DNA from: an uncultured Psychrobacillus sp.
GTDB taxonomy: Bacteria; Bacillota; Bacilli; Bacillales_A; Planococcaceae
DNA length: 21,555 bases
Assembly: GCA_934234185.1 (NCBI GenBank)
Contig: CAKQHO010000051.1
Coordinates: 1-21,555 of the forward strand
Direction: 5' to 3'
Below the pieces are notes generated by a model. It ran no database searches. It saw nothing but the letters and a program-made list of their open reading frames with translations, and had not been told where the DNA came from. Positions 1 through 6,347 of the stretch are shown one piece after another (position 1 is the stretch's first letter; every line of letters starts with the position of its first letter). A program made the translations under genes and the position numbers.

Positions 1-156
1 CAACTTAACTTTTTTGTGTCCGAAATCTTGACGTAGATCCAACAAAAAGAACGTTAAAACACAAGACACTCCTTCAATAAATCGACTTCCATTTTTAGGA
101 AATTTACTCCAAGCTCATTTTAATTTGATTTCCTCTTTACTGAAGCAACCGTTCAT
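1..156. other. left-edge intergenic sequence, no gene recognised
   Basis: No convincing coding region, promoter or terminator is visible here. The stretch lies downstream of the leftward acetyltransferase gene. Just past that gene's TGA stop, the minus strand carries the motif CGGTTGCTT, which recurs after the stop codon of the neighbouring membrane-protein gene (see findings). A short open stretch on the minus strand around 10-75 could be a gene remnant, but I cannot assign it. Confidence 0.4.
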
Positions 157-678
157 TCAAGAAGGCGAAATAGTCAAAGCATAATAAACAAAACTTAATT
201 TCTGATTATTCATTTCGAATTCCTCACTACTAGTAGCTATTCTTTCAAATCCATTTTTCTCCAAGATCTTTTGAGAAGCTATGTTATTGGTCGTTGTTTG
301 TGCTTTTATTTGTTTTAGTCTGCCTTCTTCCACTACTTTTTCGACTAATATTTTCAATGCTTTATTAGCAAATCCTTTTCCATTATGTGCTTGCCCCACC
401 CTATAACCGAGATGACCGATTTTATGTGATTCATCAATATCCACTATATTTATTCTTCCTAGTATAGAACTATTTTTATCTTTAATTAAATAGAAACATG
501 AACCTCCTTGAACTTGTTCTTCAAGTAAAGCTTCGTGTCTTTTTTTAAAAATCTCAGGGTTATAGTAGTCATCTCCACGAGTAGGTACCATTCCTTCGAA
601 AAATGTTCTGTTTTCAAGTTCAAAGTTAAACAAACCTTCGGCATCTGTAGCTTGTAATCTCTCAATATATACATCCAT
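157..678 (-). CDS. GNAT family N-acetyltransferase (RimJ/RimL-like)
   Basis: A 173-residue protein with the GNAT fold that transfers an acetyl group from acetyl-CoA to an amine; the substrate cannot be read from the sequence. Visible family signs are the strand GYRV (about residues 91-94), an acetyl-CoA pyrophosphate loop AHNGKGFANKAL (about 97-108) and the C-terminal NNIASQKILEKNGF segment (about 131-144), typical of the RimJ/RimL-type (Acetyltransf_3) group. The frame stays open 17 codons further upstream, but the ATG at 678 is preferred: it has a GGAGG site about 10 bases ahead, and the family N-terminus starts at this point. The gene ends in TGA. It lies 71 bases downstream of a small membrane-protein gene on the same strand, and short motifs at its borders resemble those of that neighbour. 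Cytosolic; likely an accessory resistance or modification enzyme, but that is inference. Confidence 0.85.
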   Translation of the reverse strand: MDVYIERLQATDAEGLFNFELENRTFFEGMVPTRGDDYYNPEIFKKRHEALLEEQVQGGSCFYLIKDKNSSILGRINIVDIDESHKIGHLGYRVGQAHNGKGFANKALKILVEKVVEEGRLKQIKAQTTTNNIASQKILEKNGFERIATSSEEFEMNNQKLSFVYYALTISPS

Positions 679-749
679 GTATATCAACCTCCATTCTACT
701 AAACTGCTGCGTAAGCATAATAAGAACAAAGAGCTGCCTAAGCAACCCG

Positions 750-1034
750 TTACGGTTGTTTAAAACCATATAAACCAGCAAAAGTTATAAAGATCCAAAA
801 GGACAGAATAATTATATTTGCGAAGACAAGTGAAACTCTTACATTACCTTTAACTCCAATCATACCAAAGAACAGACCAAGGAAGCCCCAAAAAACAGGT
901 AAATAAAAACTTATCCTCCAAATGAATGTAAGGTATTCATCACCCCTTTGCCCTAGAAATGACATTGCTATTAGGGGGGAAAGCATTAATATAAGGAAAA
1001 ATGCTGATAGGAAGGAAAAGAATTTTTTTTTCAA
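750..1034 (-). CDS. small membrane protein, three predicted membrane segments
   Basis: A 94-residue hydrophobic protein of unknown function. Three membrane-spanning stretches are apparent at about residues 5-25, 40-60 and 68-89, with a short charged loop (QRGDE, about 29-33) after the first. An in-frame ATG lies five codons upstream at 1049, but it is part of the sequence ATGGAGGTGATAATTTTG, whose GGAGGTGAT is a near-perfect Shine-Dalgarno site 3 bases ahead of the TTG at 1034. Initiation at that TTG, giving MKKKFFSFL, is therefore much more likely. No catalytic motif is visible and I do not recognise the family. It may be a cargo-type accessory gene like its acetyltransferase neighbour. Confidence 0.7.
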   Translation of the reverse strand: MKKKFFSFLSAFFLILMLSPLIAMSFLGQRGDEYLTFIWRISFYLPVFWGFLGLFFGMIGVKGNVRVSLVFANIIILSFWIFITFAGLYGFKQP

Positions 1035-1049
1035 AATTATCACCTCCAT

Positions 1050-1311
1050 TACTTTAAGAAGAAACTATTCAAATGGGGAAATCAATTGATTTTACTTCTG
1101 AAAAAGGGATTATTATTTAATGTTCTCTTAATCCCTCAACGTTTTGTATTTTTGAAACAAAATTAGCAATATTATCTCCATGTAATAACTATTTCGACAT
1201 ACTTCTAAAAATACCTCTTGTTCCACTAACCACTGCGTTAGTTTAAGTGTAACCTTTCACAAATTAAATCAAAAAAACAACCCTAGACTTTAACATAGCC
1301 TATAATATTAA
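1050..1311. other. 260-base intergenic stretch without a recognisable gene
   Basis: This is AT-rich sequence between the small membrane-protein gene and the terminator of the phosphatase operon. No ORF with a ribosome binding site and no clear sigma-A promoter is seen. Positions 1221-1238 carry a motif (minus strand ACGCAG, 3 bases, TTAGT, G, GAA) that also occurs at 694-712 just ahead of the acetyltransferase gene. Confidence 0.5.
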
Positions 1312-1312
1312 A

Positions 1313-1344
1313 AAAAAGCTACCGAGATATCTCTCGATAGCTTT
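1313..1344 (-). terminator. rho-independent terminator of the sucrose-type operon
   Basis: Thirteen-base arms (1315-1327 and 1332-1344) pair around a four-base loop with a single G-U wobble when read on the minus strand. They are followed by a run of T residues. The hairpin lies only a few bases past the stop of the phosphatase gene. Confidence 0.9.
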
Positions 1345-1350
1345 CTAGAA

Positions 1351-2091
1351 TTATAATAGATTGGACGATTTTTCAGCATGGAAATGTAGCCATGCTTCTA
1401 AAATCCCACCTGCACAATCTTTATTAGCTCTGAATATCATGTTGCTTTTAGGAATTTTCCGCAGTTCAGGTTGTGCGTTAGCAACAATTACGGACGGATA
1501 ACCAAGTGTAAGCATTTCCTCATCATTACCGGAATCTCCGGCAACTAGAATAGAAGCCTCCTCACATACATAGGTATCGATAATATATTGAAGCGCTGAA
1601 CCTTTCCCGCTTTCCTTAGGTAATATATCTAAATCCTTACCAGAGCTATAAACCATTTTATAGGATAATCCCTGTTTCTTTAATTGCTTCTCAATAGATG
1701 GAATAGAGTGATCTTCATTCGAAATATAAAATGATACTCTACAATTTGTTGGAAGGGTTTGAGGAGATATACTAGGATACTTCAAGACGATTTCATTTAT
1801 GACATCCGGCTCCCAATTGGTATTCATTTTCCTTTTCCATTCTATATCCTCCTCCATGTCAGGACCTTTGAAAATTCTAGTCCCAACATCAGTGATAAGA
1901 AATGTAGGAATCGGCAAGCTTTGTTCTTTAATAAGCTCAAGAGCGGAGTCGCGATGTCTTCCTGTTACATATATAAGCGTAACCTTATATGGAAGCTTCT
2001 TATAGTATTCTAGTAAGTCCTCTAAACCTTTCTTGTCACCTACTAGAGTTCCATCAAGATCTGTGGCTAGTACTTGCGTATACATTTTCAT
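1351..2091 (-). CDS. HAD-superfamily phosphatase of the sucrose-phosphate phosphatase type
   Basis: A 246-residue cytosolic HAD phosphatase expected to remove phosphate from a sugar-phosphate disaccharide. It has the nucleophile motif DLDGTLV (D11, D13), TGR (43-45), the S6PP-family signature YSSGKDLDILP (148-158), a conserved lysine near 163, and the metal-binding GDSGND (185-190). Length and motif order match bacterial sucrose-phosphate or mannosylfructose-phosphate phosphatases. Its start overlaps the 3' end of the glycosyltransferase gene by 38 bases, with a GAGG site 8 bases ahead of the ATG, which implies translational coupling. A second ATG lies two codons later. The pairing with an SPS-like glycosyltransferase is the usual synthase/phosphatase layout and supports a two-step route to a non-reducing sugar. 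Whether the product is sucrose, mannosylfructose or something else cannot be decided here. Confidence 0.85.
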   Translation of the reverse strand: MKMYTQVLATDLDGTLVGDKKGLEDLLEYYKKLPYKVTLIYVTGRHRDSALELIKEQSLPIPTFLITDVGTRIFKGPDMEEDIEWKRKMNTNWEPDVINEIVLKYPSISPQTLPTNCRVSFYISNEDHSIPSIEKQLKKQGLSYKMVYSSGKDLDILPKESGKGSALQYIIDTYVCEEASILVAGDSGNDEEMLTLGYPSVIVANAQPELRKIPKSNMIFRANKDCAGGILEAWLHFHAEKSSNLL

Positions 2092-3277
2092 TTAATAATT
2101 CCTCATATGTTCTATCTATATTTTTCGCTATGGACGTCCAATTAAAAATTCGTTTAGCTCTTTCGGCCGCTTCTCTTCCTAAGCGTCTAGCTAGCAAATG
2201 ATCATTAACCATAGTAGACATGGCTTGAGATAACTGTTCGGGATTTTTGGGCTCCACTGTTAATCCAGTAATGCCATGAGAAACTACATCCTTTAAACCA
2301 CCAACTGCTGAAGCTATAACAGGAGTACCACATGCCTGTGCCTCTGCTGCTACCATACCAAAAGATTCGTAGTAGGACGGTACAATAACCGAAGTAGCTC
2401 TTTGGAATAACGCACTTAATCCCTCTTGAGATTGAGGTCCAATAAAGTGAATAGATTTCTCTATCCCTTTTACCTGTTCTCGTAAAGTAGGATTTTTAGG
2501 CAGTCCGAGCTCTAGATCAATTTCTTCAACATCTCCACCAGCTAATACTAATTGAGTTTCTAGGTCTGGTGTTTCTTTCTTAAGCTTTTTAAAAGCATCA
2601 AGCAAAGTATGAATCCCTTTTGTTTCTTCTAATCTTCCGGCATAGACTAGTAGGGGATTACCACTATTTTTTCTTTTGCTAGATTGTTGAAATTCTTCTG
2701 CTACGCCGATAGACACTACTTCTATATCTGCTTCCTCTCCAGCAAAGTCGAGGATTATCTTTTTTTCTGTTTCAGTCGTTGCAATTACCTTATCAGCAGA
2801 TTGTAGGATAGACTCCTCTGCTTCAAGACGATGTTCATCTACTGAGCCGGTAGCCATCTTCTTTGCTATTCCAAGAGAATGAGATGTATGGACCAAAGGA
2901 ATTCCGTATTCTCGTTGAAGTCTCAACCCTAATAGTCCAGACATCCAGTAATGAGAGTGAACAACATCGTACCTGTGTAATGGTAACGTCTTCTTTATTT
3001 CATTATAAAAGGCTGGCAGCAAATGAAACATTTCTGCTTTTGGTATATAACCTTTATGTCCTGCCGCTATACGAAAGACGCGTGATAGCTTACCAATTTT
3101 CTCTACTCTTGGGGCATCTGGGTTGCACCAGTGTGTTACTACATCTACTGCAATTCCTCTTCTACCAAGCGCGAGTGCAAGTTCTTTGACATAATTGTTT
3201 TGACCGCCGGCTTGTTTCCCACCTAACTTTTCAAGCGGGTCACCGTGCTCTGAGATAAATAGTATCTTTTTCCACAT
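2054..3277 (-). CDS. GT4 glycosyltransferase of the sucrose-phosphate synthase type
   Basis: A 407-residue GT-B retaining glycosyltransferase. The N-terminal HGDPLEKLGG and AGGQNNYVKELA segments (about 11-34) are the acceptor-site glycine-rich region of the sucrose-phosphate synthase/MshA branch. HSHYW (107-111) and TSHSLG (131-136) match the SPS-type histidine motifs. The C-terminal donor domain has GRLEETKG (R215, K220) and the E-x7-E motif ESFGMVAAE (E304, E312). The expected reaction is transfer of a hexose from a nucleotide sugar to a phosphorylated sugar, most simply fructose 6-phosphate, with the overlapping downstream phosphatase finishing the product. The start has a GGGGAGAGG site about 5 bases ahead. 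A sigma-B-type promoter lies about 40 bases upstream. Related bacterial enzymes make sucrose or mannosylfructose as compatible solutes. The subfamily assignment is confident; the exact donor and acceptor are not. Confidence 0.85.
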   Translation of the reverse strand: MWKKILFISEHGDPLEKLGGKQAGGQNNYVKELALALGRRGIAVDVVTHWCNPDAPRVEKIGKLSRVFRIAAGHKGYIPKAEMFHLLPAFYNEIKKTLPLHRYDVVHSHYWMSGLLGLRLQREYGIPLVHTSHSLGIAKKMATGSVDEHRLEAEESILQSADKVIATTETEKKIILDFAGEEADIEVVSIGVAEEFQQSSKRKNSGNPLLVYAGRLEETKGIHTLLDAFKKLKKETPDLETQLVLAGGDVEEIDLELGLPKNPTLREQVKGIEKSIHFIGPQSQEGLSALFQRATSVIVPSYYESFGMVAAEAQACGTPVIASAVGGLKDVVSHGITGLTVEPKNPEQLSQAMSTMVNDHLLARRLGREAAERAKRIFNWTSIAKNIDRTYEELLNENVYASTSHRS

Positions 3278-3315
3278 ATAAGCCTCTCCCCTCTTAAAAT
3301 AGCTCTATTCAATAT

Positions 3316-3340
3316 GTACCCTTACAAATTTCGACTAAAC
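3316..3340 (-). promoter_or_regulatory. sigma-B-type promoter of the sucrose-type operon
   Basis: On the minus strand GTTTAG (3335-3340) is separated by 13 bases from GGGTAC (3316-3321). The general stress sigma factor of Bacillus recognises GTTTaa, about 12-15 bases, GGGtAt, so this is a close match. A start site near 3309 would give a leader of about 30 bases that includes the ribosome binding site. No comparably good sigma-A promoter is seen in the same interval. Confidence 0.6.
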
Positions 3341-3443
3341 GTTACAATTGCGTTACATATAGGAAACAGGTATAAAGCCTATTAATTTGTCGAATTATAG
3401 ATAAAATGTAGTAGAGGAAAAGACATGAAAACTATTTTTTTAT

Positions 3444-3485
3444 TAAAAAAAGAGAAAGCTTTCAGCAGGCATGCTTAGCTATCTC
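3444..3485 (-). terminator. rho-independent terminator of the VOC gene
   Basis: Read on the minus strand, arms GAGA, AGCT and AGCA pair with TGCT, AGCT and TCTC around a short loop with small internal mismatches (3452-3485). Seven T residues follow (3445-3451 on the plus strand as A). It lies about 30 bases past the VOC stop codon and faces away from the glycosyltransferase promoter. Confidence 0.75.
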
Positions 3486-3518
3486 CGAAATTTTATTATT
3501 AGGTTACATTCTCCTTGG

Positions 3519-3938
3519 TTAAATACCAGAAGTGTTCATCAAAACGATTCTCCATCCATCAGGATCCTCTATTGTATATCCTTTCTCATTCCAAAAGGGA
3601 TTTTCAGGTTCCTTGCAGGGAAAACCCATGTTGTTCAATTGTTCTACCTTTGAAAGGATATGCTGTAGATTTGGCATATAAAAAACTAAGAGATTATCTT
3701 TGCTAGGAGGAGAGCACGGGATTATCTGCTCATATTCAGTAAATTCCAAATGATAGCCTGCCCCTGGTAACCCTATCATGATTCCTGAATAACCTTCATG
3801 ATTTTCAAATGAGTCTATTTCCTTTAAGCCTAAACCATCTACATAAAATCTTTTTATTTCCTTTAATTGATTGGTTGGACGCGCTACACGAATTTGTACA
3901 ACCTCAAAGTCTGATGGCCACTCCTTCAAAATATACAC
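3519..3938 (-). CDS. VOC family protein (glyoxalase/dioxygenase fold), YycE-like
   Basis: A 139-residue single VOC protein. The two beta-alpha-beta-beta-beta halves are recognisable: an N-terminal QIRVARPTNQLKEIKRFY segment (about 15-32) followed by GLGL, and a C-terminal GYTIEDPDGWRIVLM segment (about 120-134) that is the usual VOC end. The N-terminal phrase RVARPT resembles the B. subtilis YycE subgroup as I remember it. Metal-ligand positions are not secure and no substrate can be named; the family includes glyoxalases, dioxygenases and antibiotic-binding proteins. The ATG at 3938 has an AGGAAGGTG site about 6 bases ahead. It is transcribed alone, with its own terminator, and is divergent from a decayed VOC gene on the other strand. 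Confidence 0.85.
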   Translation of the reverse strand: MYILKEWPSDFEVVQIRVARPTNQLKEIKRFYVDGLGLKEIDSFENHEGYSGIMIGLPGAGYHLEFTEYEQIIPCSPPSKDNLLVFYMPNLQHILSKVEQLNNMGFPCKEPENPFWNEKGYTIEDPDGWRIVLMNTSGI

Positions 3939-4111
3939 ACCTTCCTGAAAAGATTATTGTTGATTAAATACTACTGGTATTATTTTTATTAATCTAGTAT
4001 TTGCACTAAATTTTTCTCGGGTTAGGCTATATACAACCAAAATATATTTACATAGTGTGAATATGTAATCTAAACTGAAATTATAGAAAATTTGAAGTGG
4101 GAGGAATTTTT

Positions 4112-4429
4112 ATAAACCTGGCATCCATTTATTACTCAGTAAAAGATTTGCTTTTTATCGTGATGTAATAGGTCTGGAGGGAGAGAAACAATACCTTAGC
4201 ATTCAAGTTTCCTGAAAGTGATGTCCAGTTATTGAATGAAAACGAGGAAAATGGTACAACTCTAGGTGAATTCTTTTTAGTAGATAGCGTGGATAAATTT
4301 AATAGACTACAAAAAAATACATTAATATTTATAATAGAACCCACTGATATTCTGCCTGGCCGTTCTGCTATTTTCCAGGACAACTATGAGAATCTAATTA
4401 GAAAAGGAGACTTCAGCAATGAGAAATAA
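4112..4429 (+). pseudogene. decayed VOC family gene
   Basis: Remnants of a VOC protein are spread over two frames of the plus strand. One frame gives INLASIYYSVKDL from 4112, with ATA where the start codon should be although a GGGAGGAA site lies just upstream. The next frame gives FYRDVIGLE from 4153. The first frame resumes around 4184 as NTLAFKFPESDVQLLNENE, then GEFFLVDSVDKF, FIIEPTDILPGRSAIFQD and NLIR, ending at 4429. A segment around KFNRLQKNTL looks shortened compared with VOC relatives. At least one lost start and two frame changes, one of which puts a TAA in the original frame, make a working product unlikely. It is not a copy of the intact VOC gene at 3519-3938. Its end overlaps the start of the peptidase E gene, so the two were probably co-transcribed. 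Confidence 0.8.
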
Positions 4430-5126
4430 TAAGGAAAGACAAATAGTTGCTATGGGTGGCGGAGGTTTCTCGATGGAACCAACTAACTCATTGCTAGATC
4501 AATATATTCTATCCCTGGCTAATAAGGATTTACCTAAAGTTTGCTTTATCCCCACTGCTAGTGGGGATCAGGATAATTATATAGAGCGTTTTTATCAAGC
4601 GTTTCGTCAACTACCATGTGTCCCTACCCATTTGTCCTTGTTTGATGCCAATTTTCAAGATTTAGAAGCTTTCATCATGCAGCAGGATATCCTCTACGTG
4701 GGTGGTGGAAACACGCGTAATATGTTAGTCCTTTGGAAAGAGTGGGGTTTAGATAAACTATTGGAAAAAGCCTATCGGGAAGGAATAATTCTTGCCGGTT
4801 TAAGTGCTGGAGCTATTTGTTGGTTTAAGGAAGGTATAACCGATCCTAAGAATGGAGAGTTATATTCAATTAATGGTCTCGGTTTTCTTTCAGGCAGTAT
4901 TTGTCCTCATTATGATGGAGAAAGTAAAAGACGACCTGCATATCACAAGCTAGTTAAAGAACAGCAAGTTTCAACAGGATATGCTGTCGAGGATAGTGTT
5001 GCTTTACACTTTATAAATGAAGCTCTTGTCAGTTCCGTAAGACAGAAAACAGCGTATATTGTCAAAAATGAAAAGAAGCTATTGGTAGAAAGACCGATAA
5101 AAACAACTTTTTTAGGCGATTATTAG
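4419..5126 (+). CDS. peptidase E-type serine peptidase (S51, cyanophycinase/PepE superfamily), YgaJ-like
   Basis: A 235-residue cytosolic enzyme of the S51 family, whose characterised members (Salmonella PepE) cleave dipeptides with N-terminal aspartate. Visible features are the glycine-rich MGGGGFS (12-18), YVGGGNTRNML (about 93-103), the nucleophile elbow AGLSAGA with Ser129, and CPHYD (162-166) carrying the probable catalytic histidine. The overall length is close to the 229 residues of Salmonella PepE. The ATG at 4419 overlaps the tail of the VOC pseudogene, with a GGAG site 9 bases ahead inside it. Translation was probably once coupled to that gene. Substrate specificity is inferred from the family only; Bacillus relatives are annotated as peptidase E/YgaJ. 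Confidence 0.88.
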   Translation: MRNNKERQIVAMGGGGFSMEPTNSLLDQYILSLANKDLPKVCFIPTASGDQDNYIERFYQAFRQLPCVPTHLSLFDANFQDLEAFIMQQDILYVGGGNTRNMLVLWKEWGLDKLLEKAYREGIILAGLSAGAICWFKEGITDPKNGELYSINGLGFLSGSICPHYDGESKRRPAYHKLVKEQQVSTGYAVEDSVALHFINEALVSSVRQKTAYIVKNEKKLLVERPIKTTFLGDY

Positions 5127-5263
5127 CGAAAACTTTTTCCGAAACCCTTCATGAAATGACAAACTTTTCAAAGTTGTATGTTTTATACTAGGAAAGTTGC
5201 TTCATTCTTTTTATTTTTACAACTCTAATTTGAAGCAAAATTTCAATTATGGAGGAACCTTTG

Positions 5264-5425
5264 GTGAAAAGCATATTACATACATCTCTACTAACAGAGA
5301 TAGGACGCAAAAGACAAGATATGTATCAAAAGGCGAAAGATCTTGGATTTACACATCCTGCTGTCGTAGCTTGTAGTCAAGAGTTAGATAGGCTGCTAAA
5401 TAGATATCAAAAAAAGGTATCTTAA
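5264..5425 (+). CDS. Spo0E-like aspartyl phosphate phosphatase, 53 residues
   Basis: A very short gene starting with GTG, eight bases after a GGAGG site (5251-5255); an in-frame TTG one codon earlier is closer than is usual. The product has the Spo0E family pattern: EIGRKRQDMYQKAKDLG (about 12-28) forming helix 1, a turn THPAVV (30-35), and helix 2 with the diagnostic SQELDRLLNRY (38-48). Spo0E proteins dephosphorylate the response regulator Spo0A in the sporulation phosphorelay and so delay sporulation. The size matches the short Spo0E/YnzD-type members. It lies 137 bases after peptidase E on the same strand and probably has its own promoter, since a TATACT box is visible at 5184-5189, although no good -35 was found. 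Confidence 0.85.
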   Translation: MKSILHTSLLTEIGRKRQDMYQKAKDLGFTHPAVVACSQELDRLLNRYQKKVS

Positions 5426-5462
5426 TGATAAACAGGCCACAAATATTGCCATTTATATTCTT

Positions 5463-5511
5463 AAAACAAAGAGAGTGTCGAACAGGCGTTTAAAACCTTT
5501 CGACACTCTCT
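5463..5511. terminator. strong hairpin terminator between convergent genes
   Basis: Perfect 13-base arms (5470-5482 and 5499-5511), extended by AGG/CCT inside after a one-base bulge, close a nine-base loop. On the minus strand the stem is followed by TTTGTTTTAA, so it best terminates the leftward nucleotidyltransferase operon. It may also stop rightward transcription from the Spo0E-like gene. Confidence 0.85.
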
Positions 5512-5546
5512 CGATTTATAAGCAAACAAAGTCCTTTTAGCAATGT

Positions 5547-6338
5547 TTAGCATAACTTTTTTTCATTACTAACAAACGGAGTAAGCAGTCTCTGCATTTC
5601 TCTCTGAAAATCTAATAACTTATCCAGATTAAAAAACTCGCATTTTCCTTGATACTTTTGCAAAGCTGTATTAATCGTTTCCTTATGAAGAGGAAAATAC
5701 GATACTCCCCATTCACCCGCTTCTTTTTTTCCAATTATAGAACCATCTATCATATATTTATAGACTCTTAATAGATTCAATACAAAATAGATAGGGTTTT
5801 CTTGTATGTCATCTAAACCATCTTTAACATCAACTATCAATGCTTGGATATAATGCTCCTTTGGTATAGGAGGAAAAATTCGGACGATATCAGGTCCCTC
5901 TATAGCTATCCCATTTTGATTAATAATCGTCAGATGGGCAGCTAAATCTGGATCCCTCTGAACAGGAATTTCTTGAAACTCCTTATTATTTTCGTGAAAA
6001 TCCCTCCAGTACTCACTATAATGATACTCAAATTTGGATGGATGCTCCCACTTATTTAATTGAGAGATAGAAAGAATACTTATTTCAATAGGGAAAATCT
6101 CTCCTGACTTTTTCAGAAATAAATCAGTAAGATTCTTTTTACATTCTTTGCTTATTTCTTGAGACACAATTAAAAGTAAATCAACATCACTTGATTTTGG
6201 TAGAAACCCTCCAAGAGCCAGTGAGCCATGAATATAGGTTCCCACATATCCCTCCCCAATAAGCTCTTTTGTTTCTTCGTTTAGTAAATAGATATATTTG
6301 CGAAGATCAATCGGTAAATTACCCCAATGATAGCTCAT
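5547..6338 (-). CDS. AadA/ANT(9)-type nucleotidyltransferase with C-terminal DUF4111 domain
   Basis: A 263-residue protein with the architecture of aminoglycoside 3''/9-O-nucleotidyltransferases. The N-terminal polymerase-beta-type fold shows HGSLALGGFLPKSSDVD (37-53), with G38-S39 and the metal-binding D51 and D53, and a conserved glutamate E85 at the catalytic-base position. The C-terminal helical domain carries RDPDLAAHLTII (128-139), ENPIYFVLNLLRVYKYM (180-196) and KKEAGEWG (204-211), all typical of AadA relatives. Known members adenylate streptomycin or spectinomycin. A chromosomal homologue like this may confer low-level resistance or act on another substrate; the sequence does not decide. 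An AGGAGG site lies 5 bases ahead of the ATG. It follows the SDR gene after 9 bases as the last gene of that operon. Confidence 0.85.
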   Translation of the reverse strand: MSYHWGNLPIDLRKYIYLLNEETKELIGEGYVGTYIHGSLALGGFLPKSSDVDLLLIVSQEISKECKKNLTDLFLKKSGEIFPIEISILSISQLNKWEHPSKFEYHYSEYWRDFHENNKEFQEIPVQRDPDLAAHLTIINQNGIAIEGPDIVRIFPPIPKEHYIQALIVDVKDGLDDIQENPIYFVLNLLRVYKYMIDGSIIGKKEAGEWGVSYFPLHKETINTALQKYQGKCEFFNLDKLLDFQREMQRLLTPFVSNEKKLC

Positions 6339-6347
6339 AAAAGCCTC

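Noticed and set aside
679..729. Upstream start of the acetyltransferase at 729
   Set aside because: There is no ribosome site there. The extra codons cover the recurring border motif, and the ATG at 678 has GGAGG.
3471..3706. Overlapping 60- and 63-residue plus-strand ORFs
   Set aside because: Both run antisense through the VOC gene and its terminator, with no ribosome binding site or recognisable motif.
4132..4383. 83-residue minus-strand ORF
   Set aside because: It is antisense to the VOC pseudogene, has no ribosome site, and its composition is typical of a shadow frame.
5162..5175. Perfect inverted repeat AACTTT-TC-AAAGTT ahead of the Spo0E-like gene as an operator or terminator
   Set aside because: It is too short and AT-rich to set apart from chance, has no T run, and matches no known operator I can name.
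1..6340. Mobile element, CRISPR array or anti-phage island as the cause of the accessory genes
   Set aside because: No transposase, integrase, direct-repeat array, tRNA gene or known defence domain is visible on either strand in this stretch.
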